Source of the DNA: Pectobacterium aroidearum
GTDB lineage: Bacteria; Pseudomonadota; Gammaproteobacteria; Enterobacterales; Enterobacteriaceae
NCBI RefSeq assembly: GCF_015689195.1
Contig: NZ_CP065044.1
Location: forward strand, 4,526,001 to 4,590,000
DNA: 64,000 nt
Direction: 5' to 3'
Below the pieces are notes generated by a model. The model was not told the origin of the DNA, ran no database searches, and saw only the letters and a program-made list of their open reading frames with translations. Of the stretch, positions 17,618 to 29,494 are shown piece by piece. A program made the position numbers and the translations under genes. Each line of letters opens with the position of its first letter. Positions within the stretch are counted from its first letter, which is position 1.

Positions 17618-18199
17618 ATGCAAAACATTTTACTGATTGATGCAGGCAAATCCTTCGCTCACTCCAAAGGTGAGTTGAACCATACCCTTACCGAGGTCGC
17701 TGCCAGTTTCCTGCGCGACAAAGGTCACGACGTCCGCGTGACGGTCGTGGACAGCGGCTACGATATTGAACAGGAAATTCAGAACTACCTGTGGGCGGAC
17801 ACTATCATTTACCAGATGCCAGGATGGTGGATGGATACGCCGTGGATCCTGAAGAAATACATCGATGAGGTGTTTACCGCTGGCCACGGCTCGCTTTACG
17901 CCAGCGATGGCCGCAGCCGTTCGGATGCCAGCAAAAAATACGGTTCTGGCGGGCTGTTACAAGGCCGCAAATATATGCTGTCTCTGACGTGGAATGCGCC
18001 GCTGGAAGCCTTCGACGATCCTGAACAGTTCTTCCACGGCGTGGGCGTGGACGGCGTGTATCTGCCGTTCCATAAGGCGAACCAGTTTATCGGGTTATCC
18101 CCCTTGCCGACCTTCATCTGCAACGATGTGATAAAGGCACCGGACGTCCCTGCTTATCTTGCAAACTACCGCCAGCATCTGGATGAACTCTTTGCCTGA
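17618..18199 (+). CDS. mdaB: NAD(P)H:quinone oxidoreductase MdaB
   Basis: A 193-residue FAD flavodoxin-fold quinone reductase, equal in length to E. coli MdaB. It opens MQNILLIDAGKSFAHSKGEL, the nucleotide-binding start. It contains IIYQMPGWWMDTPWILKKYID near residue 65 and the active-site stretch KYMLSLTWNAPLEAFDDP near residue 118. It reduces quinones by two electrons and guards against redox cycling. In E. coli it lies beside ygiN and parE; here ygiN is absent and a LysR gene takes that side. The gene is expressed from a promoter near the perfect palindrome. Confidence 0.93.
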   Translation: MQNILLIDAGKSFAHSKGELNHTLTEVAASFLRDKGHDVRVTVVDSGYDIEQEIQNYLWADTIIYQMPGWWMDTPWILKKYIDEVFTAGHGSLYASDGRSRSDASKKYGSGGLLQGRKYMLSLTWNAPLEAFDDPEQFFHGVGVDGVYLPFHKANQFIGLSPLPTFICNDVIKAPDVPAYLANYRQHLDELFA

Positions 18200-18240
18200 T
18201 CGACGTTTTACGCGTCTCTCCACCGCTGTGAGTCACCATC

Positions 18241-19137
18241 TCACAGCGGATTTTCCGTGAGCGTCTCGCTCATGAAATCCAGAAAACAGGTAATGCGCGC
18301 CGCCAATTGGCTATTGCGGTAATACACCGCGTAAACCGGCAAGCTAGCCTCCACGGTCTCCTCGGTGAGGATCGGCACCAGCCGCCCCGCCGCCAAATCG
18401 TCCCGAATCAGGAAGGTAGACATGCGCACAATCCCTTCGCCCCGCAGCGCCAACTGACGCAATATCTCACCGTTTGATGCCAGCAGCGCGGGGGTGATGG
18501 GATAGAAATTCTGAAGTCCGTGCCGTAATGGCCAGTGATTCAGCGACTCCACCTGAGTAAACCCCAGGCAAATATGATCGGCCAATGACTCAACCGTCAT
18601 CGGCGTACCATGCTGCTGTAAATAATCAGGGCTGGCGACGATGTGTAGCTTGCTTGCGCCGAGCGGTCGGGCGTGAATGGTGGAATCTTTTAACGTACCG
18701 ATGCGAATCGCGATATCGGTATGCTGCTCAAGTAAATCAATAACGAAATCATCGGTATTGAGCTCAAGAATGATTTTAGGATACCGACGGCGAAACTCCG
18801 GCACCAGCGGCACGATCACATGCTGCATAAACGCCGAGGCCGAATTGACCCGCAGCCGCCCGCTCGGTTGCTCGTGGCGCAGCAGTACCTGCTCTTCAGC
18901 GTGTTCCACCGCGTGAAGCACGCCACGGGCGTGCTCAAGAAACATCGTGCCTTCTTCGGAAAGGGAGAGACGTCGCGTGGTTCGGTGCAGCAAAGTCGTG
19001 CCCAGTTTGTCCTCCAGACGCCGCAGCGCCCGACTGATGCCCGACGTAGTTTGTCCCAGTTGTTCCGCTGCCGCCGTGATCGAACCGGTGTCGATCACCA
19101 CCACAAAAGCCTGAAGTTCCTCAAGCGTGACTTTCAT
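18241..19137 (-). CDS. LysR-family transcriptional regulator
   Basis: A 298-residue LysR protein. The N-terminal winged HTH reads LEELQAFVVVIDTGSITAAA, then EQLGQTTSGISRALRRLEDKLG, and the effector domain begins near residue 90. I start at MKVTLEELQAF, four codons into the longer frame, which fits the family N-terminus. It belongs to the LTTR subgroup around YafC/DmlR. It is convergent with mdaB (41-base gap) and lies downstream of the broken aldo-keto reductase on the same strand. It could regulate mdaB through the T-N11-A palindrome, or originally the aldo-keto reductase; both are inference. Confidence 0.88.
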   Translation of the reverse strand: MKVTLEELQAFVVVIDTGSITAAAEQLGQTTSGISRALRRLEDKLGTTLLHRTTRRLSLSEEGTMFLEHARGVLHAVEHAEEQVLLRHEQPSGRLRVNSASAFMQHVIVPLVPEFRRRYPKIILELNTDDFVIDLLEQHTDIAIRIGTLKDSTIHARPLGASKLHIVASPDYLQQHGTPMTVESLADHICLGFTQVESLNHWPLRHGLQNFYPITPALLASNGEILRQLALRGEGIVRMSTFLIRDDLAAGRLVPILTEETVEASLPVYAVYYRNSQLAARITCFLDFMSETLTENPL

Positions 19138-19314
19138 ACCCGCGTACACCTGCCATCGATTCGGTATTTACCAAGCGTTATCGTGTGTTCGCATCATACC
19201 GCAGTCACCTGTAAATGGCTGCCACGTCAAACACCGCTCTGCCGAAGCGACTTATTTACCCCGGCAGGGATAAAACCGCTGAGAAATGTTTTAGGCAATG
19301 ACACATCAACGCCT

Positions 19315-19859
19315 CTATGCCTGCTTTTTAGCCTGCGTCTGCGGGGTATTCTGTGCCATGACGCCGACCAGTTTATGTGGCTGGTAGCTTTCTTCCAGAT
19401 AGCGAATTTCATCGTCGCTCAGCGTCAAATCCACCGCTTTCACCGCGCCGTCGATATGGTGTTTCTTCGTTGCCCCGGCCACGGGGGCGGTAACTTTGGT
19501 GAGCAGCCACGCCAGTGAAATCTCGGTCATTGACACGCGGTGTCGGGCGGCAAGCTCAGCCCGTCTGAAATCTGTTGCTGGGTGCGCGGCAGGAACTTGG
19601 TGGCGACCACCACATCATCGCGTTTCGCCATATCGCGCAGGGCCTTGCCGACATAGCGCTCACTGGAACCGCGTTGATAGGCGATGGCGGTGTCATAAAA
19701 GTTGATGCCATTTTCCAGGCCATAACGGATGATCTCGCGGCTTTCTGCCTCTCCAAGCGTCCAACTATGCTGTCCTGTGGATGCGTCACCGAACCCCATA
19801 CAGCCCATACATATACGGGAAACGGTGAGGTCGCTGTTGCCAAGTTTGGTGTATTGCAT
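19315..19859 (-). pseudogene. Aldo-keto reductase with internal deletion and frameshift
   Basis: The first 100 or so residues are a normal AKR N-terminus: MQYTKLGNSDLTVSRICMG, DTAIAYQRGSSERYVGKAL and VVATKFLPRTQQQISDG. The frame then runs out at 19527. The family resumes in another frame with RAELAARHRVSMTEISLAWL, AGATKKHHIDGAVKAVDLTL and a C-terminus ending near 19315. The middle, about 130-150 residues with the catalytic His and barrel strands, is gone. The junction is within some 20 bases near 19560. The gene cannot make an active enzyme. It resembles the YajO/YakC-type AKRs of about 320-330 residues. Confidence 0.88.
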
Positions 19860-19960
19860 GGTTTCTCCCTGTGCTGAATACGCTTATTGAGACAGCGCTT
19901 TTCCGTTGCTGGGTTATCAGGTTAGGTTACTGGCAGGATCGGGATAAAACAGAGGAATAT

Positions 19961-20000
19961 GCCTGTTTTCGCAGTTCGAGTGAACATCTCGAAAACAGGC
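19961..20000. repeat. Long inverted repeat downstream of parE
   Basis: Arms GCCTGTTTTCG and CGAAAACAGGC (11 bp, exact) with an 18-base loop, 53 bases past the parE stop. In the parE direction it is followed by ATATTCCTCTGTTTTAT, a mediocre terminator tail. It may be the parE terminator or a transcript-stabilising hairpin. Confidence 0.55.
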
Positions 20001-20052
20001 GATAATACGGGTTAACGAATCGCTTCTGAGCGTACGGTGAATCGTGTGGCGG

Positions 20053-21984
<1,932 letters not shown>

Positions 21985-22040
21985 TTAACGAACCGCGCCT
22001 TCGCGAGTCGTTTTTCAATCCATAATGCATAGGTGGCGAT

Positions 22041-22622
22041 TCAGTCTGTCGTGAGCCCTAAGAAATTCACAATTGGCGTGAAAAAATGCTCAAATCCGAC
22101 AAAGGCATGATTGCCCCCTGACTCCACAGTTTGACGGCAGGCGGTGTAATACGCGACTGCCTGACGATAATCCAGAACCTCATCCCCCGTCTGCAACAGC
22201 AGCCAGAGCAAATCCGGCGATTCCAGTCGGTCAACCTGCATGACCTTCAGATCGTAAACGTGCCGAGACTCTAGCACATATTGTTCACCGGTGTAGGGGT
22301 TCTGGTATTCGCCCAGATGGTCCAGCAACAGTTCAAACGGCCTCACCGCGGGATTCACCACTACGGCAGGCAGCATAAAACACTGGGATAACCAGGTGGC
22401 ATAATAACCACCGAGGGAAGAACCAACAATCCCTACCGGGCGGCCAGCACGTTCCATAATCAATGATTCCATCATCTCGGCGGCCTCTGCCGGATAAGGC
22501 GGAAGCTGTGGAATTATCATATCAATTTCAGGATGCTGTTCTGCCAGCCACGTTTTCAGCGCGGTCGCTTTCGCCGACTGCCGCGTACTGTTGAAGCCGT
22601 GCAGATAAAGAAGCGTGGGCAT
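22041..22622 (-). CDS. yqiA: Alpha/beta-hydrolase esterase YqiA
   Basis: A 193-residue small alpha/beta hydrolase. It opens [20 protein letters not shown] (oxyanion strand) and has the nucleophile elbow [15 protein letters not shown] with its serine near residue 77. A late acid-histidine pair is seen in [13 protein letters not shown] and [13 protein letters not shown]. coli YqiA shows esterase activity on short acyl esters; the physiological substrate is unknown. Its ATG shares one base with the cpdA stop (TAATG), so translation is likely coupled. Confidence 0.93.
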   Translation of the reverse strand: MPTLLYLHGFNSTRQSAKATALKTWLAEQHPEIDMIIPQLPPYPAEAAEMMESLIMERAGRPVGIVGSSLGGYYATWLSQCFMLPAVVVNPAVRPFELLLDHLGEYQNPYTGEQYVLESRHVYDLKVMQVDRLESPDLLWLLLQTGDEVLDYRQAVAYYTACRQTVESGGNHAFVGFEHFFTPIVNFLGLTTD

Positions 22623-23449
22623 TAGTAACCGTCCGAATCCATGTCAGGCAGGAATTCGCTGCCCGACAGACGATAGACCTCAGTTTCCAGACGACCATCC
22701 GGAAACAGGTCCAGATAGCGCCATCCCGGTGCGACATCATCAATCGTGAAGTTAGTGCAGTGCGGTTTAAACTGTACGCAAGTCGATGGCGTCGCCAACA
22801 AGCGGCGACCATGCCAGTCAAAATCCATCTCCTGATGAATATGTCCACACAGCACGGTGTTCACCTGCGGATAACGATCCAGCACCGCAGACAGGCTATG
22901 CGCGTTACGCAGGCTGTGTTGATCGAGCCAGGTACAGCCGGAAGGATGCGGATGATGGTGCAGCAGTAGCAACGTAAAGCGATCGGGCTGACTTTTCAGG
23001 CTGCGCTCCAGCCATTCAAGCTGGTATTCACTCAGTTCACCATGCGGGACGCCAAATACCTGACTATCCAACAAAATAATCTGCCACTTGTCACCCAGCA
23101 GCACATGCTTGGATGGCGCAATACCGGCCTCAGCCAATGCATCAACCATCGCCGGCTGGAAATCATGGTTACCGGGAAGCCATACGCAAGGTGCAGGGAT
23201 CTGCGCAATGCCGCGCGAGAAGTGATGATAGGCTTCCAGCGTGTGATCCTGCGCCAAATCGCCCGTCGCCACGATTAAATCGAACGCATCCTGCCGAGCC
23301 TTGATGGCATTCAGCACAGCGTGATAGCTACGATAGGTGTTGATACCCAGCAAGGTTTCATGCTCGCCCGCAAAAAGGTGGGTATCTGTTATTTGTAAAA
23401 TCCTGACTCTGGCGCCACTCGCCACAGGCAGTGTCAACAGGCTTTCCAA
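22622..23449 (-). CDS. cpdA: 3',5'-cyclic AMP phosphodiesterase
   Basis: 275 residues, as E. coli CpdA. A calcineurin-like metallophosphoesterase with [10 protein letters not shown] (first metal site), [31 protein letters not shown] and [10 protein letters not shown] in order. It hydrolyses cAMP to AMP in the cytosol and so tunes CRP. It overlaps yqiA by one base and lies in the nudF-yqiB-cpdA-yqiA-parE run. Confidence 0.96.
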   Translation of the reverse strand: MESLLTLPVASGARVRILQITDTHLFAGEHETLLGINTYRSYHAVLNAIKARQDAFDLIVATGDLAQDHTLEAYHHFSRGIAQIPAPCVWLPGNHDFQPAMVDALAEAGIAPSKHVLLGDKWQIILLDSQVFGVPHGELSEYQLEWLERSLKSQPDRFTLLLLHHHPHPSGCTWLDQHSLRNAHSLSAVLDRYPQVNTVLCGHIHQEMDFDWHGRRLLATPSTCVQFKPHCTNFTIDDVAPGWRYLDLFPDGRLETEVYRLSGSEFLPDMDSDGY

Positions 23450-23556
23450 ATGGTGTCCTTGGTTACGTAAATCTGTCTCTACCCGTCATCTCTCAAATTG
23501 CAGAATACGCTAGCTTCCCTTGACGGCTCGGCTATCGCCACCCTGCGTCTTGAAAT

Positions 23557-23988
23557 CTATTGGGTATCAAAAACCGGTATCGACATCGAACCATACGCCA
23601 AACAATACTTCAGCCAATCAGCAAGAAACTGATTAATTTGATGCTTTTCGTCACGCTGATGTAACTTCTTATTAGGATAATCATAACGTGCTTTGAAGCG
23701 AAAGATCTGCTGGCTGGCACACACTTCCGCAACCAATGCATCATGATACAACCTAACGCTCATCATTGGCAGACTCCAGTAGCTGACAGCGGGCGCTGTC
23801 TGCTTAATTTCGACCAATGAGGTATAGCGGGTAGACTCAAGAATCGTCAGTTGATAGATCGCATTATTGACGTGATAAACCGCGATTTCACCGACTTCAT
23901 CAATTTTAGGCAACAAACGCCGTAATTGCATGAAGTTGGTTTCACATAGCCTCATCATGGCAGGGAAATCCGGAGTATAACGTTTCAT
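23557..23988 (-). CDS. yqiB: DUF1249 protein YqiB
   Basis: A 143-residue soluble protein of unknown function. It starts [20 protein letters not shown] and carries [22 protein letters not shown] mid-way and [18 protein letters not shown] near the end, the conserved blocks of the family. No catalytic motif is evident. It stands 3 bases after nudF and is probably in one transcript with nudF and cpdA, as in E. coli. Confidence 0.92.
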   Translation of the reverse strand: MKRYTPDFPAMMRLCETNFMQLRRLLPKIDEVGEIAVYHVNNAIYQLTILESTRYTSLVEIKQTAPAVSYWSLPMMSVRLYHDALVAEVCASQQIFRFKARYDYPNKKLHQRDEKHQINQFLADWLKYCLAYGSMSIPVFDTQ

Positions 23989-23991
23989 AAA

Positions 23992-24624
23992 TCAATCCAC
24001 CCACGCGCGTTTCAGTTCTTCATGGTGCAACGCCAACCATTGCAAGGCAATGACAGACGCAGCGTTATCAACGATGCCTTCTTCAACCCATTGATAACTT
24101 TGTTCACGGCTCACGACATGTACGCGAATATCTTCATTCTCTTCCGACAGACCATGAATGCCTTTTGCCGTTCGCGTATCGACTTCGCCGACCATCACCG
24201 CCAGACGTTCGCTGGTGCCACCGGGGCTAGCGAGATAGTTGATTATCGGTCGACAACGGCCAACCCTTAGCCCCGCTTCTTCCTGCGCTTCGCGCCGCGC
24301 CACCTCTTCGTGGCTTTCTCCCGGTTCAATCATGCCAGCCACCAGCTCAAACAGCCAGGGAGACGCGCTGGTGTCATAGGCAGCAATGCGAATCTGTTCT
24401 ATTAATACCACTTCATCACGTACGGGATCGTAAGGCAGCAACACCACGGCATGGCCACGCTCCAGGATCTCACGGCTAACTTCACCGCTCATACCGCCAT
24501 TAAACAAGCGATGGCGGAATCGGTAACGCTCCAGCGAAAAAAAACCGTCGTACAGCGTTTCGCGTGCAATAATTTCTACATCATCTTTGGTGAAAGTAAC
24601 CGGACCGGATACGGAAGACGCCAT
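23992..24624 (-). CDS. nudF: ADP-ribose pyrophosphatase
   Basis: A 210-residue Nudix hydrolase. The Nudix box is intact: GMIEPGESHEEVARREAQEEAGL contains GX5EX7REUXEEXGU at about residues 97-119. It splits ADP-ribose to AMP and ribose 5-phosphate, removing a reactive NAD breakdown product. It is divergent from tolC with a 332-base gap, as in E. coli, and leads the yqiB-cpdA-yqiA-parE genes. Confidence 0.95.
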   Translation of the reverse strand: MASSVSGPVTFTKDDVEIIARETLYDGFFSLERYRFRHRLFNGGMSGEVSREILERGHAVVLLPYDPVRDEVVLIEQIRIAAYDTSASPWLFELVAGMIEPGESHEEVARREAQEEAGLRVGRCRPIINYLASPGGTSERLAVMVGEVDTRTAKGIHGLSEENEDIRVHVVSREQSYQWVEEGIVDNAASVIALQWLALHHEELKRAWVD

Positions 24625-24956
24625 GGCTGCACTCCTGTAACAAGTATTAATGGAATCCGGTATTGTATGGCGGATTCCGCTGTCATTATACTCATCATTG
24701 TTTTTGAACGTTTATTAGGCGTGACGTCGGCGAAGGGGATTTCCGTCCATCGCATCACGTTTCGGTACCTTACTGAACAGCAAAACGTCGCACTGGATCA
24801 TCCAACGGGTCAATTTACCTGACCATTTGGACATATTCCGCTGAAAGATGGCACGTTCAGCTACCTTATCCTATTGGCAGATTCTGATAGAATCGACAAT
24901 TATTCGTCTACAGACAGCGCTACCATAGCGAGATTGCTGCACAACAAGGAATGCAA
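24625..24956. other. nudF-tolC divergent promoter region
   Basis: No gene is supported in these 332 bases. The part nearest tolC resembles the E. coli tolC promoter region as I recall it, including a GATTCT-GAT-AGAATC palindrome (24880-24894) holding a TAGAAT -10-like element, then the leader ACAAGGAATGCAAATG. A marbox-like site lies upstream. Nothing could be assigned to the nudF side. Confidence 0.55.
24848..24865. promoter_or_regulatory. Candidate mar/sox/rob box of tolC
   Basis: ATGGCACGTTCAGCTACC fits the marbox AYnGCACnnWnnRYYAAA except for the last two bases. It lies 22 bases upstream of the TAGAAT element, so it would overlap the -35 region, as in class II MarA/SoxS/Rob promoters. 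tolC of E. coli is known to be under this control. Confidence 0.55.
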
Positions 24957-26348
24957 ATGAAGAAATTGCTCCCTCTTCTGATTGGTCTGAGCCTGGGCGG
25001 TTTTAGCGCCATGAGTCAGGCGGAAAACCTGTTACAGGTCTACCAGCAGGCAAAAAGCACCAACCCTGATTTACGCAGCTCTGCGGCAACCCGCGACGCC
25101 GCGTTTGAAAAGATTAATCAAGCGCGCAGCCCATTACTGCCACAGTTAGGTTTAGGGGCTGACTATACCTATAACAGAGGCTACCGTGACAGCAAAGGCG
25201 TCGACAGTAATGTGAAAGGCGCTTCACTGCAATTGACTCAGACCTTATTCGACATGTCCAAATGGCGTGCGCTGACGTTGCAGGAAAAACAAGCGGGCAT
25301 TGAAGACGTCACCTATCAGACAGCCCAGCAAAACCTGATGCTGAATACAGCAACCGCCTATTTCAACGTCCTGCGTGCCATTGACTCACTGTCCTACATC
25401 AATGCGCAGAAGCAGGCGATTTATCGCCAGTTGGATCAAACGACACAGCGTTTCAACGTGGGTTTGGTTGCCATTACCGACGTTCAGAACGCCCGTGCCC
25501 AGTATGACAGCGTGTTGGCAAATGAAGTGTTGACGCGTAATACGCTGGATAATGCGTTGGAATCACTGCGCCAGATTACTGGCAATTTCTACCCGCAGTT
25601 GGCCGGCCTGAACATCGAGCGTTTCTCTACGCAGAAGCCTGAAGCCGTTAACAACCTGCTGAAAGAAGCTGAAAACCGCAACCTGAACCTGCTGTCCGCA
25701 CGTTTGAGCCAGGATTTGGCCCGTGAGCAGATTCGTTCCGCTGAAACAGGCTACATGCCGACCTTAGATCTCACTGCATCGACGGGCGTGAGCGATACCC
25801 GTTATTCAGGTTCCCGCACGAATAGCGGCAACTTCAATGATACTGACGCTGGTCAGCATAAAGTTGGTATTAACTTCACTCTGCCACTTTATAGCGGCGG
25901 CGCGACCAACTCACAGGTGAAACAAGCTCAGCACAGCTACGTCAGCGCCAGCGAACTGCTGGAGAGCGCACACCGTTCTGTTATCCAGACCGTACGTTCA
26001 TCGTTTAACAATATTTCTGCCTCCATCAGCAGCATCAACGCTTACAAACAGGCTGAAGTGTCTGCACAAAGCTCTCTGGATGCGATGGAAGCTGGTTATC
26101 AGGTAGGCACGCGCACCATCGTTGACGTACTGGATGCCACCACCACACTGTATAACGCGAAACAGCAGCTCTCCAGCGCACGCTATGATTACCTGATCAA
26201 TCAGTTAAACATCAAATCCGCGCAGGGTACGCTGAATGAAGCCGATCTGCAGGCTCTGAATGCGGCACTGGGTCAGCCGGTTTCAACGACACCGACCGTA
26301 ACGGATAACAACGCTCCGCTGGCAACAACCGCCTCGGCACAGCGTTAA
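24957..26348 (+). CDS. tolC: Outer-membrane efflux channel TolC
   Basis: A 463-residue outer-membrane factor. The signal peptide MKKLLPLLIGLSLGGFSAMSQA is cut before ENLLQVYQQ. The two OEP repeats have the expected landmarks: QARSPLLPQLGLGADYTY, FNVGLVAITDVQNARAQYD, and in the second half YQVGTRTIVDVLDATTTLYNA. It forms the trimeric exit duct for AcrAB-type pumps and type I secretion. The AAGGA ribosome site favours ATG 24957 over the in-frame ATG six bases earlier. The C-terminal tail after the barrel repeat is about 30 residues shorter than in E. coli, where it is dispensable. Confidence 0.97.
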   Translation: MKKLLPLLIGLSLGGFSAMSQAENLLQVYQQAKSTNPDLRSSAATRDAAFEKINQARSPLLPQLGLGADYTYNRGYRDSKGVDSNVKGASLQLTQTLFDMSKWRALTLQEKQAGIEDVTYQTAQQNLMLNTATAYFNVLRAIDSLSYINAQKQAIYRQLDQTTQRFNVGLVAITDVQNARAQYDSVLANEVLTRNTLDNALESLRQITGNFYPQLAGLNIERFSTQKPEAVNNLLKEAENRNLNLLSARLSQDLAREQIRSAETGYMPTLDLTASTGVSDTRYSGSRTNSGNFNDTDAGQHKVGINFTLPLYSGGATNSQVKQAQHSYVSASELLESAHRSVIQTVRSSFNNISASISSINAYKQAEVSAQSSLDAMEAGYQVGTRTIVDVLDATTTLYNAKQQLSSARYDYLINQLNIKSAQGTLNEADLQALNAALGQPVSTTPTVTDNNAPLATTASAQR

Positions 26349-26374
26349 TCGGCTAGCAGCGTTTACCGATACAG

Positions 26375-26398
26375 AGGGGAACTACGGTTCCCCTTTTT
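26375..26398 (+). terminator. Terminator after tolC
   Basis: Stem GGGGAAC / GTTCCCC, loop TACG, then TTTTT, 27 bases after the tolC stop. It parts tolC from ygiBC. Confidence 0.85.
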
Positions 26399-26614
26399 CA
26401 TCCCCACACCTTTCCAGCAGAATAACGCCGTGGTATCAGAAGGCGGGAGCCGTCTTCTCTCACCATAAAGCGAAACGTTGCACAACAGAATGTATAGCAA
26501 CGTAAAGACCCCCTCCGTTACACCTCTTGCCGCTTTAAATTCAAGCAGCGTTCCCCTATTCTTAGGCACACTTATTGGTTATTAGCCGTGATGCTTTGCT
26601 CTGGGATAAACACG

Positions 26615-27289
26615 ATGAAACGTACAAAAAATATTAATCAGGAAATGTTCCGCAAGGAATGGCGAACGCACCGTCTGGCACCTGTCGCTTTGGCCGTCAG
26701 CGCCGTATTTTTCCTCGCGGGCTGTGAACAAACCGATGAAACCGTCTCTCTCTATCAGAATGCAGATGACTGTTCGTCAGCTAACCCGTCAATGGCTGCC
26801 CAGTGCACCACCGCGTACAATAATGCGTTAAAAGAAGCGGAAAAAACGGCACCTAAATACGCAACGAAAGAAGACTGCGTAGCAGAATTCGGCGAAGCAC
26901 AATGTACCCAAACGCCTGCGCCAGCACAGGCTGGTATGGCCGCAGAATCGCAGCAGGGCGGCGGTATGTCCTGGATGCCATTGATGGCCGGTTACATGAT
27001 GGGTCGCATGATGGGTGGCGGTGCTGGTTTCGCACAGCAGCCGCTATTCAGCCCAAAAACACCAGCTAGCCCGGCCAATGGCCAGTTCGTTGATGCTTCA
27101 GGTAAAAACTACGGTAATGCGACAACAGGCCGCACGATGACTGTGCCAAAAACCGCACTGGCACCGAAGCCTGCAACGACCTCGACCATCACCCGTGGTG
27201 GCTTTGGTGAAACCGTCGCGAAGCAAAACAGCATGCAGCGCAGCAGCGCCAGCTCAAGTTCCAGCTCTTCCCGTAGCATGGGCGGCTGA
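26615..27289 (+). CDS. ygiB: DUF1190 lipoprotein-like protein YgiB
   Basis: A 224-residue protein. The N-terminal segment [19 protein letters not shown] looks like a lipobox (LAGC) near residue 38, preceded by an unusually long charged leader. A cysteine-containing repeat region follows ([26 protein letters not shown]), then a Gly-Met-rich stretch [15 protein letters not shown], and a Ser-rich C-terminus with about ten serines in a row. Function is unknown. It lies 11 bases before ygiC; in E. coli the pair shares the tolC region and MarA/SoxS control. Confidence 0.92.
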   Translation: MKRTKNINQEMFRKEWRTHRLAPVALAVSAVFFLAGCEQTDETVSLYQNADDCSSANPSMAAQCTTAYNNALKEAEKTAPKYATKEDCVAEFGEAQCTQTPAPAQAGMAAESQQGGGMSWMPLMAGYMMGRMMGGGAGFAQQPLFSPKTPASPANGQFVDASGKNYGNATTGRTMTVPKTALAPKPATTSTITRGGFGETVAKQNSMQRSSASSSSSSSRSMGG

Positions 27290-27300
27290 GGACGTATTGA

Positions 27301-28461
27301 ATGAAGCGGATAGATATTACAGCGCGTCCTGACTGGCAGGAAAAAGCGACCGAGTTTGGTTTTCGTTTCCACACCATGTACGGCGAGCCCTACTGGAGTG
27401 AAGAGGCTTACTACCAGTTCACTCTTGCTCAGATCGAAGAATTGGAAGAAACCACGGCGGAACTGCATCAAATGTGTCTGCAGGTGGTGGAAAAAGTCAT
27501 TAATAGCGACGCGCTGCTCGCCAAGTTCCGTATTCCCAAACACACCTGGGAATTCGTCAGACACTCGTGGCGCACCAATCAGCCTTCGCTATATTCACGC
27601 CTCGATCTGGCGTATGACGGCAAATCTCCAGCCAAGCTGCTGGAAAATAATGCGGATACGCCAACCTCGCTGTACGAAGCCGCCTTTTTCCAATGGCTCT
27701 GGCTGGAAGATCAAATCAACGCCGGGAATCTGCCGCAGAATTCTGACCAGTACAACAGCATTCAGGAAAAGCTGATCGAACGTTTTGAAGAGCTAAAACT
27801 GAATCATGGTTTCGGCTTGCTGCACTTCGCCTGCTGTCAGGATACGGAAGAAGATCGCGGCACAGTGCAATATCTTCAGGATTGCGCGCTGGAAGCGGGC
27901 CTGCCGAGCGAATTTCTGTACATCGAAGAAATCGGCCTCGGAGAGAAAGGTCAGTTTACCGATCCTGAAAATCAGGTGATTGGTAATCTGTTCAAGCTCT
28001 ATCCGTGGGAATTCATGCTGCGCGAGATGTTTTCCACCAAACTGGAAGATGCTGGCGTGCGTTGGCTGGAGCCCGCCTGGAAAAGCATCATTTCCAATAA
28101 AGCGCTGCTGCCGATGTTGTGGGAAATGTTCCCAGATCATCCCAATCTGCTTCCTGCCTACTTTGCGGAAGATGAACATCCCAAGCTGGACAGCTACGTC
28201 ACCAAGCCGCTGTTTTCACGCGAAGGGGCAAACATCCAAATTATCGAAAATGGGAAAGAGATTGCGTCAGCCGACGGCCCTTACGGCGAAGAAGGCATGA
28301 TCGTCCAGCAATATCACCCTTTGCCGAAATTTGGCGATAGCTACACGCTGATTGGTAGCTGGCTGGTAAACGATCAACCTTGCGGTATCGGCGTACGTGA
28401 AGATCGCGCCCTGATCACACAAGATCTCTCGCGCTTCTATCCGCACACCATTCTGGATTAA
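27301..28461 (+). CDS. ygiC: Glutathionylspermidine synthase-like ATP-grasp protein YgiC
   Basis: 386 residues, the usual length for YgiC. It is the C-terminal ATP-grasp domain of glutathionylspermidine synthetase without the amidase half. Conserved stretches are [70 protein letters not shown] and the terminal RFYPHTILD. The family forms an amide between a peptide carboxylate and an amine with ATP; the partner for YgiC is not established. It is translated with ygiB and ends at a bidirectional-looking terminator shared with ygiD. Confidence 0.93.
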   Translation: MKRIDITARPDWQEKATEFGFRFHTMYGEPYWSEEAYYQFTLAQIEELEETTAELHQMCLQVVEKVINSDALLAKFRIPKHTWEFVRHSWRTNQPSLYSRLDLAYDGKSPAKLLENNADTPTSLYEAAFFQWLWLEDQINAGNLPQNSDQYNSIQEKLIERFEELKLNHGFGLLHFACCQDTEEDRGTVQYLQDCALEAGLPSEFLYIEEIGLGEKGQFTDPENQVIGNLFKLYPWEFMLREMFSTKLEDAGVRWLEPAWKSIISNKALLPMLWEMFPDHPNLLPAYFAEDEHPKLDSYVTKPLFSREGANIQIIENGKEIASADGPYGEEGMIVQQYHPLPKFGDSYTLIGSWLVNDQPCGIGVREDRALITQDLSRFYPHTILD

Positions 28462-28488
28462 GCCGCAAAACTGAAAGTAATAAGGCAC

Positions 28489-28518
28489 GGTTTTCACCGT
28501 GCCTTATTCATTACTGCA
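28489..28518. terminator. Terminator between convergent ygiC and ygiD
   Basis: A 13-bp stem, AATAAGGCACGGT / ACCGTGCCTTATT with a TTTC loop. It lies 27 bases after ygiC and 12 bases after ygiD, and serves both strands. Confidence 0.75.
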
Positions 28519-28530
28519 GCAAAAAGCGGA

Positions 28531-29316
28531 TTACCCCACCTGCACCGACAGCATACTCAGCGAGCCCATTTCGAGCCCATCGACTGGAATACTAATCGCT
28601 TCTTTGCCATCCCAGCTTCCCAGTACATAGAGCAGCGGGAAATAGTGATCGGGCGTCGGGTTAGATAATGCGGCACCTTCATGCTGCATGAAATTAACCA
28701 GCGGATGGTCGTCCCCCTGATACGTCAGGTTATCACGCACAAATTGATTGAACGAGATTGCCCACGGATACGGCTCCGCATCACCATCCCATTTCACCAT
28801 CCGCAGGTTATGCACGACGTTACCACTGGCGACAATCATGAAGCCTTCATCACGCAGTGCCGCCAGCTTGCGCCCTAATTCGTAGTGGTACGCAGCAGGC
28901 TGTGTACCGTCCACGCTCAGTTGCACAACGGGAATATCCGCATCGGGATACATCTTGATCAGCACGCCCCAGGAACCATGATCCAAACCCCATTGGCTTT
29001 GATCGGCAGTCACGGGATATGGCGCCAGCACCTGCTGGATTCTCGCCGCCAATTCAGGTGAACCCGGTGCCGGATACTGGGTATCAAACAGCGCCTGCGG
29101 GAAACCGCCAAAATCATGGATGGTGCGTGGGTTTTCCATCGCCGTCACAGCTGTACCACGGGTATACCAGTGGGCAGAAACGGCAATAATCGCTTTCGGA
29201 CGCGGCAGCGTCTCACCCAGCGTTTGCCATGCCTGCGTATATACATTGTTTTCCAACACGTTCATCGGGCTACCATGGCCGAGGAACAATGCAGGCATCC
29301 GGGAAGTGTTGCTCAT
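28531..29316 (-). CDS. ygiD: 4,5-DOPA dioxygenase extradiol-like protein YgiD
   Basis: A 261-residue member of the class III extradiol dioxygenase family. The metal site is LFLGHGSPMNV near the start and ISAHWYTRG near residue 50; ASGNVVHNLRMV is near residue 170, and the late HYFPLLYVLGS motif is near residue 225. In E. coli, YgiD can open DOPA in vitro; its natural substrate is uncertain. I choose ATG 29316 (MSNTSRMPALF) because GAGGA lies about 7 bases upstream; the ATG at 29322 is too close to it. Confidence 0.92.
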   Translation of the reverse strand: MSNTSRMPALFLGHGSPMNVLENNVYTQAWQTLGETLPRPKAIIAVSAHWYTRGTAVTAMENPRTIHDFGGFPQALFDTQYPAPGSPELAARIQQVLAPYPVTADQSQWGLDHGSWGVLIKMYPDADIPVVQLSVDGTQPAAYHYELGRKLAALRDEGFMIVASGNVVHNLRMVKWDGDAEPYPWAISFNQFVRDNLTYQGDDHPLVNFMQHEGAALSNPTPDHYFPLLYVLGSWDGKEAISIPVDGLEMGSLSMLSVQVG

Positions 29317-29494
29317 AGTCATATCCTCTGAAAGATGTCAGCGAACGTGCAACCGCACGCGATGGCCTTACTTTACGCGCTTTATGACACAGAAAAAGTC
29401 AGAGTTATGTGATGAAGAACATCAATTAATTTGAAAGGTATTACACGGCAAGAAAAACTGCCGACGAGGAATAGATAACTCGCAAAAGACCAGA

